Shown: positions 36,022-43,931 of the stretch, one piece after another
Numbering within the stretch: position 1 is the first letter of the stretch
Layout of the letters: every line of letters begins with the position of its first letter
Source of the DNA: JANQJA01 sp965267485
GTDB taxonomy: Bacteria; Pseudomonadota; Gammaproteobacteria; Pseudomonadales; Azotimanducaceae
Direction: 5' to 3'
DNA: 64,000 nucleotides
Assembly (NCBI GenBank): GCA_965267485.1
Contig: OZ254080.1
Span: forward strand, 1,426,001 to 1,490,000
The notes under the pieces: model-generated
Seen by the model: the letters and a program-made list of their open reading frames with translations, nothing else
Database searches by the model: none
Told to the model about the DNA's origin: nothing
Made by a program: the position numbers and the translations under genes

Positions 36022-36864
36022 ATGCGCAGACTCATCGCACTCGTTATCACCCTTGGCTGGTTCTCATCGGCGCTTGCCGTGCCGGTCGACTTTCGCAACT
36101 TCACCGAGGAGAGCTACCCGGTCGTCACCAATTTCGGCGGGTTCTTCCCGGATGCGGAGTGGGCGGTTTCGAGTGACGGGACTTCCGCGCACCAGCTGTA
36201 CAATTCGCAGCCCTCGATTCTCTATAGCGACTTTGAGCTTTCCGACGGCGTGATCACCGGGACCGCCGGCATCGGCAACACCGCAGACGACGATCAGTGG
36301 GGATTCATCTTTGGCTTCAGTCCGGGCGACTCCACGAACGCAAGTGCGGATTACCTGGTACTGGACTGGAAGCAGAACACGCAGTCGTTCAACTTCATTG
36401 GCGATGCGCCGACCAACGCGACGCCGGGCGCGACATCGCAGCGTGGATTGCGGCTCAGTCGGGTCACCGGCATACCCAGCGCAGATGAATTCTACGGGCG
36501 CACAAGTTTCGGCCAGAATGCCGGTGGTGGTCTCACACAGATTGCTGCCGCCCAGACGCTCGGCAACATCGGGTGGGTCGAGGGCCAGTCCTATGACTTT
36601 CGTTTCGAATACTCGTCGACGGATCTCAGGTTCTTTGTGAACAACGTCCTGCAGTTCGATCTCACAGGATCGTTCCCGATTGGTCGGTTCGGGCTGTACA
36701 CCCATTCCCAGGATGCAATGTTCGCGGAGTCTTTCTCGTTCGAGAACAATGCAACCAGCGTAGCCCAGCCGGGCACGTTGTCGATTGCAGTCGCAGGAAT
36801 CTTGCTGCTCGGTCTGAGCGTCGTGCGACGGAGGTGCAGTTCAGCCTTGCTTCGCCCGGCCTAG
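36022..36864 (+). CDS. PEP-CTERM-like exported protein
   Basis: 280 residues: signal peptide in residues 1-19 ending ALA, a beta-rich body (WGFIFGFSPGDSTNASADYLVLDWKQ, YDFRFEYSSTDLRFFVNNVLQFDLTG, resembling concanavalin/laminin-G-like folds), and a C-terminal AQPGTLSIAVAGILLLGLSVVRRR anchor with a short extra tail. The motif AQPG is a diverged PEP box. Its own sigma-54-like site suggests co-regulation with the other three. The last four bases overlap the converging regulator gene. Confidence 0.75.
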   Translation: MRRLIALVITLGWFSSALAVPVDFRNFTEESYPVVTNFGGFFPDAEWAVSSDGTSAHQLYNSQPSILYSDFELSDGVITGTAGIGNTADDDQWGFIFGFSPGDSTNASADYLVLDWKQNTQSFNFIGDAPTNATPGATSQRGLRLSRVTGIPSADEFYGRTSFGQNAGGGLTQIAAAQTLGNIGWVEGQSYDFRFEYSSTDLRFFVNNVLQFDLTGSFPIGRFGLYTHSQDAMFAESFSFENNATSVAQPGTLSIAVAGILLLGLSVVRRRCSSALLRPA

Positions 36865-37649
36865 AGCAGCGCCTGATCCTCGATCGATTCGAGGTCGAGT
36901 TCGGAAAGCGCCAGAGCACGGTCGCGGTCCAGCATCGTCATCTGGCGCGATTTCACTTCGAGCACACCCTCTTCCCGCAGGTTGCGCAACACGCGATTGA
37001 CCGTCTCGGGCGTCATGCCGAGTGCATCGGCCAGCATGTCCTGTGAGAGCGGGAGCGCGATGCTGTCTTCTGTCGACCCCGGAATCAGCGCGCCCAGGGC
37101 CTGAACACGAATGTAGAGCTGGGTCAGCAATGATGCGATGCGCTCGCGAGCACCCTGGTGTGTTGCAACGAGAAGTTGCTGGGTAAAGGCAACGTCGCGC
37201 GCACTCAACACGGCCATGCGTTTGGCGAGATCAGGCGACTCGTTCATCATCTCGTCGAGGCGCTTGCGGGGAAACGCACACACTCTGATATCGGTAACCG
37301 CGTGTGCGGAGTAGGACATGGGCCCGTCGAGACGTGGCTGGAATCCGAGAAAGTCCCCGGGCAATGCGAATCGCAGCACCTGTCGCTTGCCACCCGCCGA
37401 TGTCTTGCTCAGCATGACCCAGCCGCTGTAGAGCGTGTAGGCGAAGGGGTGATCATCGTGCTCCGTGAACAGGCTGCGCCGCCGTTCGACCGTGTACTGG
37501 TTCTGCCGGTATCGCTGCGTCCACTCGAGTTGCTCGATCGGAATTCCCTGAAACAGCGCGCGATGTCGCACGGCACAATGCTCGCACTTCATGGGCGCTG
37601 CCGTGCTCGGGATGAGGTTTCCCGCCACTTTATCAGGGTGTTTTTTCAT
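36861..37649 (-). CDS. Crp/Fnr family transcription regulator (Fnr-like)
   Basis: 262 residues: an N-terminal CEHCAVRHRALFQGI with CxxC as in FixK/Fnr relatives, a beta-barrel sensor domain (residues 50-165) and a C-terminal winged helix (LPLSQDMLADALGMTPETVNRVLRNLREEGVLEV). Only two of the four cysteines needed for an Fnr-type [4Fe-4S] cluster are evident near the N-terminus, and a third (VCAF) lies in the barrel, so oxygen sensing is uncertain. Divergent from the sugar transporter gene over about 75 bases. Confidence 0.85.
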   Translation of the reverse strand: MKKHPDKVAGNLIPSTAAPMKCEHCAVRHRALFQGIPIEQLEWTQRYRQNQYTVERRRSLFTEHDDHPFAYTLYSGWVMLSKTSAGGKRQVLRFALPGDFLGFQPRLDGPMSYSAHAVTDIRVCAFPRKRLDEMMNESPDLAKRMAVLSARDVAFTQQLLVATHQGARERIASLLTQLYIRVQALGALIPGSTEDSIALPLSQDMLADALGMTPETVNRVLRNLREEGVLEVKSRQMTMLDRDRALALSELDLESIEDQALL

Positions 37650-37723
37650 TGGTCTGGAGACTACTCGACTCCCGGCGCCATCTCCAGCATGCTGTCAGGC
37701 ACTCGTGCAAAGGATGGATGTTG

Positions 37724-39184
37724 ATGAGTACCGAAAGCGAGCGTCGCCTTGGCGAAGTACAGGTGCTGTCCTATGGCTCCCTGTATCTGCCGGTTTCGAT
37801 GGCCCTGTTGCCGGTCAACCTGTATGTGCTGCCGTTCTACGCCGAGTTGGGTATCCCGCTCTACGCCATGAGCGTCGTGATCTTCGCCGCTCGTCTCTCT
37901 GACGCCTTTACTGACCCGCTCATCGGCGTGTTGTCAGACCGCACAAAAACACCATGGGGGCGTCGCAAACCGTGGATTGTTGCGGGTGCGCCGCTCCTGA
38001 TGCTCTCAATCTACAAGCTGTTCATTCCGCCGGCCGACCCGACGATCTGGTACTTCGGGTTCTGGATCATCACGCTGTATCTGGCTTACACCCTTGTTGC
38101 GCTTCCCTATTACGCATGGGGTGCAGAGATGTCGCCGGAATACGACATGCGAACGCATATCAGCGGGCGACGCGAGCAGTTCCATTTTGCCGGTAACCTC
38201 TCGTTCAACCTGCTGCCGCTCGTTGCCGCGCTGTTTATCTATGTCTCGAATTCCAGTGGCGACCTGCTGGAGATGGCGGGGAACTTCACGGCCGAGTTCC
38301 AGCAGATCATGGCAGCACGCGCCGGCAACATTGATGTCATCCTGGGCTGGCTAACGACGTTCGTGATGGTGGCCATCCCCCTCACGGTGTTGTTGGCGGT
38401 GGTGATAGCGCCTGAACCGAAGCAGATCGAGAAGGAGGGCGACCGTTACGGATTCCTTGCGACGCTGCGTCTGATGCGGCGCAACGGGCCTTACCTTCGC
38501 GTGGTCGTCAGCTACACGATTACGACCTTCGGTATCGCACTGGTTGCGGCAATGTCCTATTTCTTCGTGAAGCACGTCGTGCTCGTCGGTGAGATGTATC
38601 CGATCTACGTGCTCGTTTACTACACCGCGTCCGTGATTGGCGTGTCACCCTGGATGAAGGTTTCCCGCCGATTTGGCAAACACCGGACGTTCATGGCGTG
38701 CATTGCGTGGTACTCCGTGTGGGCGTCGGTGCTGCCGTTCGTGCCGCAAGGCGAGTTTGGCCTGTTCCTTGTGGTCATGACGCTGAAGGGATGTTCGGTC
38801 GCAGCGATGCTGGCGCTGGCGGCGGCGATGGCTGCCGATACGGTTGATATCGACTACGCGCGCACAGGCGAACATCGGGCAGGGTTGTACTTTGCGATCT
38901 GGGGATTCCTGCGCAAGGGCGCCTACGCGCTGGGTGGCGCACTCGCTCTGGCAGCCATCGCGTTCGTCAATTTCGATCCGACGGTCGATGAGAGTCTGGC
39001 GGGTACGCCTCAAGGTAATTCCGAATCGTCACTGTTCTGGCTGACGATGCTCTACACAATCATTCCGGCCGCCATTCATTGCGTTGCGATTCCGCTGATG
39101 TGGAACTATCCGCTCACGGAAGCCCGACACAACAGGTTCAAGGAAAGGCTCGCGCGCAAAGCTGCGCGTCAGGCGATGGCCTGA
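37724..39184 (+). CDS. GPH-family sugar:cation symporter (MFS)
   Basis: 486 residues and about twelve membrane helices. The diagnostic loop after helix 2, SDAFTDPLIGVLSDRTKTPWGRRKPWI, identifies the glycoside-pentoside-hexuronide/MelB family. Further typical motifs are WGAEMSPEYDMRTHISGRRE and, late, AAMAADTVDIDYARTGEHRAGLYFAIWGF. Substrate unknown. ATG 37724 is chosen because AGGATGG lies correctly before it; frames from 37649 or 37718 are longer but add non-family residues. Confidence 0.88.
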   Translation: MSTESERRLGEVQVLSYGSLYLPVSMALLPVNLYVLPFYAELGIPLYAMSVVIFAARLSDAFTDPLIGVLSDRTKTPWGRRKPWIVAGAPLLMLSIYKLFIPPADPTIWYFGFWIITLYLAYTLVALPYYAWGAEMSPEYDMRTHISGRREQFHFAGNLSFNLLPLVAALFIYVSNSSGDLLEMAGNFTAEFQQIMAARAGNIDVILGWLTTFVMVAIPLTVLLAVVIAPEPKQIEKEGDRYGFLATLRLMRRNGPYLRVVVSYTITTFGIALVAAMSYFFVKHVVLVGEMYPIYVLVYYTASVIGVSPWMKVSRRFGKHRTFMACIAWYSVWASVLPFVPQGEFGLFLVVMTLKGCSVAAMLALAAAMAADTVDIDYARTGEHRAGLYFAIWGFLRKGAYALGGALALAAIAFVNFDPTVDESLAGTPQGNSESSLFWLTMLYTIIPAAIHCVAIPLMWNYPLTEARHNRFKERLARKAARQAMA

Positions 39185-39188
39185 CGCA

Positions 39189-39494
39189 TTGGACCTTGAG
39201 GCGAGGGCGAGGCGGATTGGCCACCACATCGGCTGGCTCGCCATCATCGGGATTATTGCCTTCGGGGCGCAGCTCCACCGATTCTTTCCTTTCGTCGGTC
39301 CTGCGATCGGCATCGGTGCGCTGTTGGTGTTGCTGCAAGTCGCAGGTAAGGCCTATGGCCGTCATAACCAGCCGAAACTGGAAGGGCTCGACGGCGATGC
39401 GTTGCTTTCGCAGCAGATCCGGATCGCCGTCGTGATCCGCCGTTTTGCGGCGCTCTTCTGCATTGCCTGTCTGTTCAGCTTTGTGATCATTTGA
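39189..39494 (+). CDS. Small membrane protein, unrecognised
   Basis: 101 residues from TTG 39189, with hydrophobic segments at about 14-50 and 84-101 separated by a charged loop. No family recognised, and the start lacks a good ribosome binding site. It lies four bases after the transporter gene in the same direction, so co-transcription is plausible. Confidence 0.45.
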   Translation: MDLEARARRIGHHIGWLAIIGIIAFGAQLHRFFPFVGPAIGIGALLVLLQVAGKAYGRHNQPKLEGLDGDALLSQQIRIAVVIRRFAALFCIACLFSFVII

Positions 39495-39531
39495 TGTCTT
39501 GATGCTCCCTGCCAGGTGATATGATGATCAG

Positions 39532-39798
39532 ATGCGAACGACACTGACCCTCAATGACGAGCTTGCCGATGCGCTGAAGCGCCGGGCGTTTGAGTCGGGC
39601 AAGAGTTTCAAGGCTGTGGTTAACGAGGTCATCGCTCTTGGGCTTGCTGCAGAGACGGACAAGCCGGTGCGGCGTCGGAAGTTCAGAACGCCGCAGGCCT
39701 CACTGGGAGACCCGACCAGGGATCTCACAAAGGCCATGGCCGTTGCGGCAGACCTCGAGGACGAGGCATTGGCTGAGAAGCTGAATCTGCGCAAATGA
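39532..39798 (+). CDS. vapB: VapB-type antitoxin
   Basis: 88 residues. Residues 1-40 (RTTLTLNDELADALKRRAFESGKSFKAVVNEVIALGL) are a ribbon-helix-helix DNA-binding domain; the remainder is a charged C-terminal arm with KAMAVAADLEDEALAEKL that would wrap the toxin. It overlaps the PIN toxin gene by ATGA. Expected to repress its own operon together with the toxin. Confidence 0.85.
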   Translation: MRTTLTLNDELADALKRRAFESGKSFKAVVNEVIALGLAAETDKPVRRRKFRTPQASLGDPTRDLTKAMAVAADLEDEALAEKLNLRK

Positions 39799-40262
39799 TC
39801 GTCGTCGATGTAAACATCCTGATCTACTCAGTCAATGCCGACGCCCACTATCACGACGCGGCTCGCAGCTGGCTCGACCGTCAGCTGAGCGCCGGCGTCA
39901 GCATCGGTTTACCCTGGGTGGTGCTTACCGGTTTTATCCGATTGACAACGAATCCAAAGATCTTCCCACAGCCGCTCGATGTCGAGCTCGCGTGTGACAT
40001 CGTCGGTCGATGGCTTGCGCTTGAAACGGTGACGACGCCAGATCCCGGCCCCAAACACCACGAGGTCCTGTCACGCCTGCTATTGCAGAGCGGTACGGCG
40101 GGCAACCTGACGACAGATGCGCACCTGGCAGCGATTGCAATCGAGCATGCCGCCGTACTCTGTTCCGCCGACAACGACTTCCTGCGCTTTCAGGGCGTAC
40201 AGCACCACAATCCGCTCATTGAAGGCGGGGTTCGGGAACCCTTGCTCGCCTATGGCTCGTGA
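39795..40262 (+). CDS. vapC: VapC-type PIN-domain ribonuclease toxin
   Basis: 155 residues with PIN-domain features: IVVDVNILIYSVNADAHYHDAARSWL (first acidic residue Asp5), the central GFIRLTTNPKIF, and the C-terminal acidic residues in NLTTDAHLAAIAIEHAAVLCSADNDFLRF. These form the metal-dependent nuclease site. Member of the subgroup with TNP and LTDAHLAA motifs. Coupled to the antitoxin by a four-base overlap. Confidence 0.9.
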   Translation: MIVVDVNILIYSVNADAHYHDAARSWLDRQLSAGVSIGLPWVVLTGFIRLTTNPKIFPQPLDVELACDIVGRWLALETVTTPDPGPKHHEVLSRLLLQSGTAGNLTTDAHLAAIAIEHAAVLCSADNDFLRFQGVQHHNPLIEGGVREPLLAYGS

Positions 40263-40315
40263 AAGAGTAGCCACTAACTCAGGAATGCGGGCAGCGCTGT
40301 TCTCCGGCATCCGGC

Positions 40316-40708
40316 ATGGCTGACGAAACTGCGACCGACTGCCCCTGCGGTTCGGGTCGATCGCTGGGCGAATGCTGCCTCCCGATCCTGGAGGGTGCAC
40401 CCGCGGCGACGGCACTGGCATTGATGCGCTCGCGCTACACCGCCTATGTCCGGGGTGACGATGCCTACCTGCTGTCGAGTTGGCATCCCCGCACGCGTCC
40501 GTCGCGAATCGATTTCCCCGAGGGCCAGAAGTGGCTTGGCCTGAAGATAAAGCGAACAGAGCGGGGTGATACCGGCGATTCAGATGGTGTTGTCGAGTTC
40601 GTCGCGCGATTCAAGATCGCGGGCAAGGGCCACCGCCTGCACGAGGTGAGCCGTTTCGAGAAGACCGCCGATGGCTGGAAGTACATCGACGGTGACCTGA
40701 TTGACTGA
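40316..40708 (+). CDS. YchJ-like SEC-C motif protein
   Basis: 130 residues. The N-terminal CPCGSGRSLGECCLP is a zinc-binding SEC-C motif, followed by the YchJ-family LMRSRYTAYVRGDDAYLLSSWHPRTRP and FVARFKIAGKGHRLHEVSRF (NTF2-like fold). Function of the family is not established. It converges with the SDR gene. Confidence 0.88.
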   Translation: MADETATDCPCGSGRSLGECCLPILEGAPAATALALMRSRYTAYVRGDDAYLLSSWHPRTRPSRIDFPEGQKWLGLKIKRTERGDTGDSDGVVEFVARFKIAGKGHRLHEVSRFEKTADGWKYIDGDLID

Positions 40709-40714
40709 GCGGTA

Positions 40715-41338
40715 TCACTCTTCCCCGCATAAGCCGACGACCGCTCGACGGTGCTGGCCGTTCGCGAGTTCGCTGACGAGAAACGCCGCGACCGCCAGGC
40801 GCGGGATTCGAGGTGCGCCTTCCGGCATTTCGCTCGTCGCCTCGCGGTAGCCGGAATCATCATGATCCGTCAGGAATCCGACGCGGGCGAAAGTCCAGTC
40901 AGTCTCCGTTTCGCGAATCTGTGCTTCCATGCTGGCGGCAGCCCGGTAGTTGTTCCCGGCGATGAGTCGCAAGATGCGATCAGTAAAGCCTTCGGGCGGG
41001 AACAGCAGCGCAGTGGACGTGACAAGAATCCGGTTCAATCCGGTCGCCATCGTCGCCGCCACGATCGCAGCGGCAGAGTCTGTGTATATCCTGCAGGCAG
41101 CTTTTGTGGGCAATCTCGGTCCGAGCGTCGAGATCAGGACATCGTGACCACCAATTGCTTCGGTCAGGAACGCGGCGTCGCAGACGTTCCCCGCTCGTAC
41201 CTCCAATCGGGTGCTTTTCACGTCGTCCATCGAGTGAGCCGATCTGACCAGTGCAGTCACCTCATGGCCAGCATCAGTTGCGCGTTGTGCAACATGCTTG
41301 CCGGTTCGGCCATTGGCACCGAGGAGGGCAATTTTCAT
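40715..41338 (-). CDS. NAD(P)H-binding atypical SDR (NmrA-like)
   Basis: 207 residues. N-terminal nucleotide-binding IALLGANGRTGKHVAQRATDAGHEVTALVRS (GxxGxxG), LEVRAGNVCDAAFLTEAI and the central VTSTALLFPPEG. It belongs to the small flavin-reductase-like or NmrA-like group; substrate unknown. ATG 41338 with AAGGATAC ahead is the correct start; a longer frame runs through the operator. It is divergent from a TetR gene across a strong inverted repeat, so it is very probably that regulator's target. Confidence 0.85.
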   Translation of the reverse strand: MKIALLGANGRTGKHVAQRATDAGHEVTALVRSAHSMDDVKSTRLEVRAGNVCDAAFLTEAIGGHDVLISTLGPRLPTKAACRIYTDSAAAIVAATMATGLNRILVTSTALLFPPEGFTDRILRLIAGNNYRAAASMEAQIRETETDWTFARVGFLTDHDDSGYREATSEMPEGAPRIPRLAVAAFLVSELANGQHRRAVVGLCGEE

Positions 41339-41360
41339 TTGAGTATCCTTACAGCTAGAA

Positions 41361-41394
41361 TAGTACAACGTACCAATAATCGTACACTGTACTA
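41361..41394. promoter_or_regulatory. 34-bp inverted-repeat operator between TetR and SDR genes
   Basis: Left arm TAGTACAACGTAC and right arm GTACACTGTACTA are separated by eight bases; 11 of 13 arm positions are complementary. It lies between the divergent starts (41338 and 41414) and overlaps where both promoters must be, so TetR binding would repress both. Confidence 0.8.
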
Positions 41395-41413
41395 TAAACG
41401 TCAAGGGTGAAGT

Positions 41414-42082
41414 ATGCCTGAGAAGAAGCGTAGAGCCCGTCTGTCGCAAGAGCGCATCCTGCGTGAAGCCGTCAAGTATGCGGATCGTCACGGCATCGAA
41501 GGCCTCAACATTCGGCGACTCGCCGGATTGCTGGATGCGGGCACGATGTCCCTGTACCACTACTACCCGAGCAAGGATGAGTTACTGGATGCGATGGTGG
41601 ATTACGTCGCTGGCCGGATTCGAAGGCCAGATGCGGCGATGGGTTGGCGAGAAGCCATCGTGTCGATATCGACGTCGGCCCACGAGGTCATGACCCGGCA
41701 CACCTGGGTTTGCCCGCTCTGGTCGCAGAGAAAGCTGGGCCCCGAAAAGCTCGCCTTTATGGAGTCGATTCTGAGGATACTGAGAGAAGGTGGGTTTCCG
41801 GTCTCTGATGCGTGTGATGCCTATCACGCCATCACCGTCCACATTGAGGGCTTCGCGCTTCAGGCTGCGGCCTTTCCGGTCAAACCCAAAGACGTGCAAA
41901 AGGCTGCGAAGACGTTCCTGGCATCAGTGGAGGACCCTGATTCAATTCCCTATTTTGTCGAACACGTGCAGCATCACCTGGACCACCCTGCCTTAACGGA
42001 TCACTTCGGATTGATCCTCGAGATGATTCTGGACGGGTTCGAAGCGCGATTGGCCCGAAAGCCCGTCAGAGGTCCGGCATGA
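41414..42082 (+). CDS. TetR family transcription regulator
   Basis: 222 residues: N-terminal helix-turn-helix (RILREAVKYADRHGIEGLNIRRLAGLLDAGTMSLYHYYPSKDELLDAM), where the recognition helix ends SLYHYYPSK, and a C-terminal ligand domain with TetR_C-like AMGWREAIVSIS. Likely represses itself and the divergent SDR gene through the inverted repeat between them. Its 3' end overlaps the converging small exported gene by 17 bases. Confidence 0.9.
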   Translation: MPEKKRRARLSQERILREAVKYADRHGIEGLNIRRLAGLLDAGTMSLYHYYPSKDELLDAMVDYVAGRIRRPDAAMGWREAIVSISTSAHEVMTRHTWVCPLWSQRKLGPEKLAFMESILRILREGGFPVSDACDAYHAITVHIEGFALQAAAFPVKPKDVQKAAKTFLASVEDPDSIPYFVEHVQHHLDHPALTDHFGLILEMILDGFEARLARKPVRGPA

Positions 42083-42356
42083 CCCGACGCAACTCGCGCA
42101 ATTCTTCTCGCGCCTGCGTTTCGTCTGCTTGCGTCTGTGACACGGAGCGGCAGACTCGCTGACGGCGGTTTGATCCTGTCACTTTCTCGTAGGTGCACTT
42201 GACTGATGCCTTGGAGCGTTTGGCCTTTTTGACGGGCTTGTCTGTTGTGACGGCCGCCTGCTGTGTTTCCGGCGGTCGCGTACCGGCGGGTTCGGCAAAG
42301 GCCGGCGCAGACGCAAGCACGATGGCAACGGCTGCTGCGATGGTTATCGACTTCAT
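42066..42356 (-). CDS. Small exported basic protein, unrecognised
   Basis: 96 residues from ATG 42356, with AGGGGGAG in front. Signal peptide in residues 1-21 (ITIAAAVAIVLASAPAFAE), then a basic, Ala/Thr/Lys-rich body with two Cys (VKCTYEKVTGSNRRQRVCRS) and an Arg/Glu-rich C-terminal helix. Probably periplasmic; no family recognised. Divergent from the hydrolase gene. Confidence 0.65.
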   Translation of the reverse strand: MKSITIAAAVAIVLASAPAFAEPAGTRPPETQQAAVTTDKPVKKAKRSKASVKCTYEKVTGSNRRQRVCRSVSQTQADETQAREELRELRRVMPDL

Positions 42357-42484
42357 CGGGAACTCCCCCTCCCGTGGATAGACTCCCACGTTAACAGAAT
42401 TTGCCGGGTTCGCCGGGTCACCATTGCCGCGAACCCGGACCTTTCAGTATCTTCGTGCCAAGAGTCGAGAGAGAGGGTAATCCG

Positions 42485-43864
42485 ATGATTGAGGGACCAG
42501 TTGTTGGCGGCGAGCACGGGTGGCCGTTTGCGCAACCATTGATTGACCTTGCCGAGCACGGGTTCGTTGCTGAGGAGTTCTTCCTCTCCGGCAACGCCAG
42601 AACCTACTCGAAGGCTGAAGGCGCAGAGTGGGGGCGCGACGGCAAATGGCAGGCGGAACCCGCTGGCGAGGTGCCTTTCAAGACGCGTCTGCTGGTTTAC
42701 CGCCCGGCTGACCCCGCGAAGTTCAACGGTACGGTCGTCACCTGCTGGAATAATGTCACTGCCGGTTACGAACTCTTCTTCGGAGAGAGTCCGGAGGTGC
42801 TCGACGGCGGCTATGCGTTTGTCTGCGCCAGCGTCCAGAAAGTCGGTGTTCACGGCTTTCCCGATGAGCCGCAGGGCCTCAAGGCGTGGGATGGGGAACG
42901 GTACGGTGATCTCAGCATCCCGACCGATGATGCGTCCTACGATATCTTCACCCAGGTCGGCCGTGCGGTCGGGCCAGATCGTCAGGATGATATCGACCCG
43001 CTGGGCGGTCTCGATGTGAAACAGGTAATCGCGGTTGGTGCGTCACAGTCCGCGGGGCGCCTGTCGACATACGTTAACGCGGTTCATCCGCTACCCCGTG
43101 AGCAGGGCGGCCATACGTTCGATGGCTTCATCCTGCAGATCTATTTCGGCGGAGGCGCGCCGATCGAGGCGAGCGACCGACCGGTGCCCAGAGACCGCAA
43201 TGCGCGCCGGGTGCCGCGTGCGGCCAATCTGATTCGTGATGATCTCGACGTTCCAGCGATGATCGTCAATACGGAGCTCGAGGCCATTGCCTGCTTTGAT
43301 GTTCGCCAGCCAGACACCCAACGATTTGTGACCTGGGAGGCGGCGGCGCTGACGCATGTCTCCTATCAGGCGCAGGTCATGCGCAATGGCAAGTACGAAC
43401 GGGATTTCGGTGTTGCGCCGCCGGCCGCGAGCGAGCAAATGAACCGCATCTACCTCCAACCGTTCTACGATGCCGCGCTGTTTCACATGCGCAACTGGAT
43501 CGAAACAGGATCGCCGCCGCCGAGCCAACCCCTGATCGAGTTCACCGACGCTGGCGAAGTCATTCGCGATGAACATGGCATCGCCAAGGGTGGCATCCGG
43601 ATGCCGCAGGCGGCAGTCCCGGTTGCCATGAACAGTTCAGTGCCGGTCACCGACGACTTTGCCGGAAGGCTCCGAGGCTCGAATGAAGTCTTTGGCGCGG
43701 CAAAGCTGGCGGCGCTGTATGGCGATGAGGCAGGCTATCTCGCGCAGTTCGAGGCCGCGGCCCACGGAGCTGTCGAGACCGGCGTGATGCGGCCTCGTGA
43801 TGTTGCGCCTGCGCTGGAAGAGGCGAGGGCCGAGTATCGTCGGGCCTGCGATTTGGCGCCCTGA
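42485..43864 (+). CDS. Alpha/beta hydrolase domain protein (PF20091 type)
   Basis: 459 residues without signal peptide. The nucleophile elbow is VGASQSAGRLSTYVNAVHP; other segments matching this uncharacterised hydrolase family are LLVYRPADPAKFNGTVVTCWNNVTAG and ILQIYFGGGAPIE. Probable catalytic His lies later (LTHVSYQAQVM or neighbouring). Substrate unknown. ATG 42485 follows a purine-rich leader; a frame open from 42401 is rejected as it lacks family similarity. Confidence 0.8.
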   Translation: MIEGPVVGGEHGWPFAQPLIDLAEHGFVAEEFFLSGNARTYSKAEGAEWGRDGKWQAEPAGEVPFKTRLLVYRPADPAKFNGTVVTCWNNVTAGYELFFGESPEVLDGGYAFVCASVQKVGVHGFPDEPQGLKAWDGERYGDLSIPTDDASYDIFTQVGRAVGPDRQDDIDPLGGLDVKQVIAVGASQSAGRLSTYVNAVHPLPREQGGHTFDGFILQIYFGGGAPIEASDRPVPRDRNARRVPRAANLIRDDLDVPAMIVNTELEAIACFDVRQPDTQRFVTWEAAALTHVSYQAQVMRNGKYERDFGVAPPAASEQMNRIYLQPFYDAALFHMRNWIETGSPPPSQPLIEFTDAGEVIRDEHGIAKGGIRMPQAAVPVAMNSSVPVTDDFAGRLRGSNEVFGAAKLAALYGDEAGYLAQFEAAAHGAVETGVMRPRDVAPALEEARAEYRRACDLAP

Positions 43865-43931
43865 AACCTGAGGCAAACTTTCTGGCCGGTGGCTCCGACA
43901 AACCAAGGTCCTTCCAAACGAGCCATCGGCA

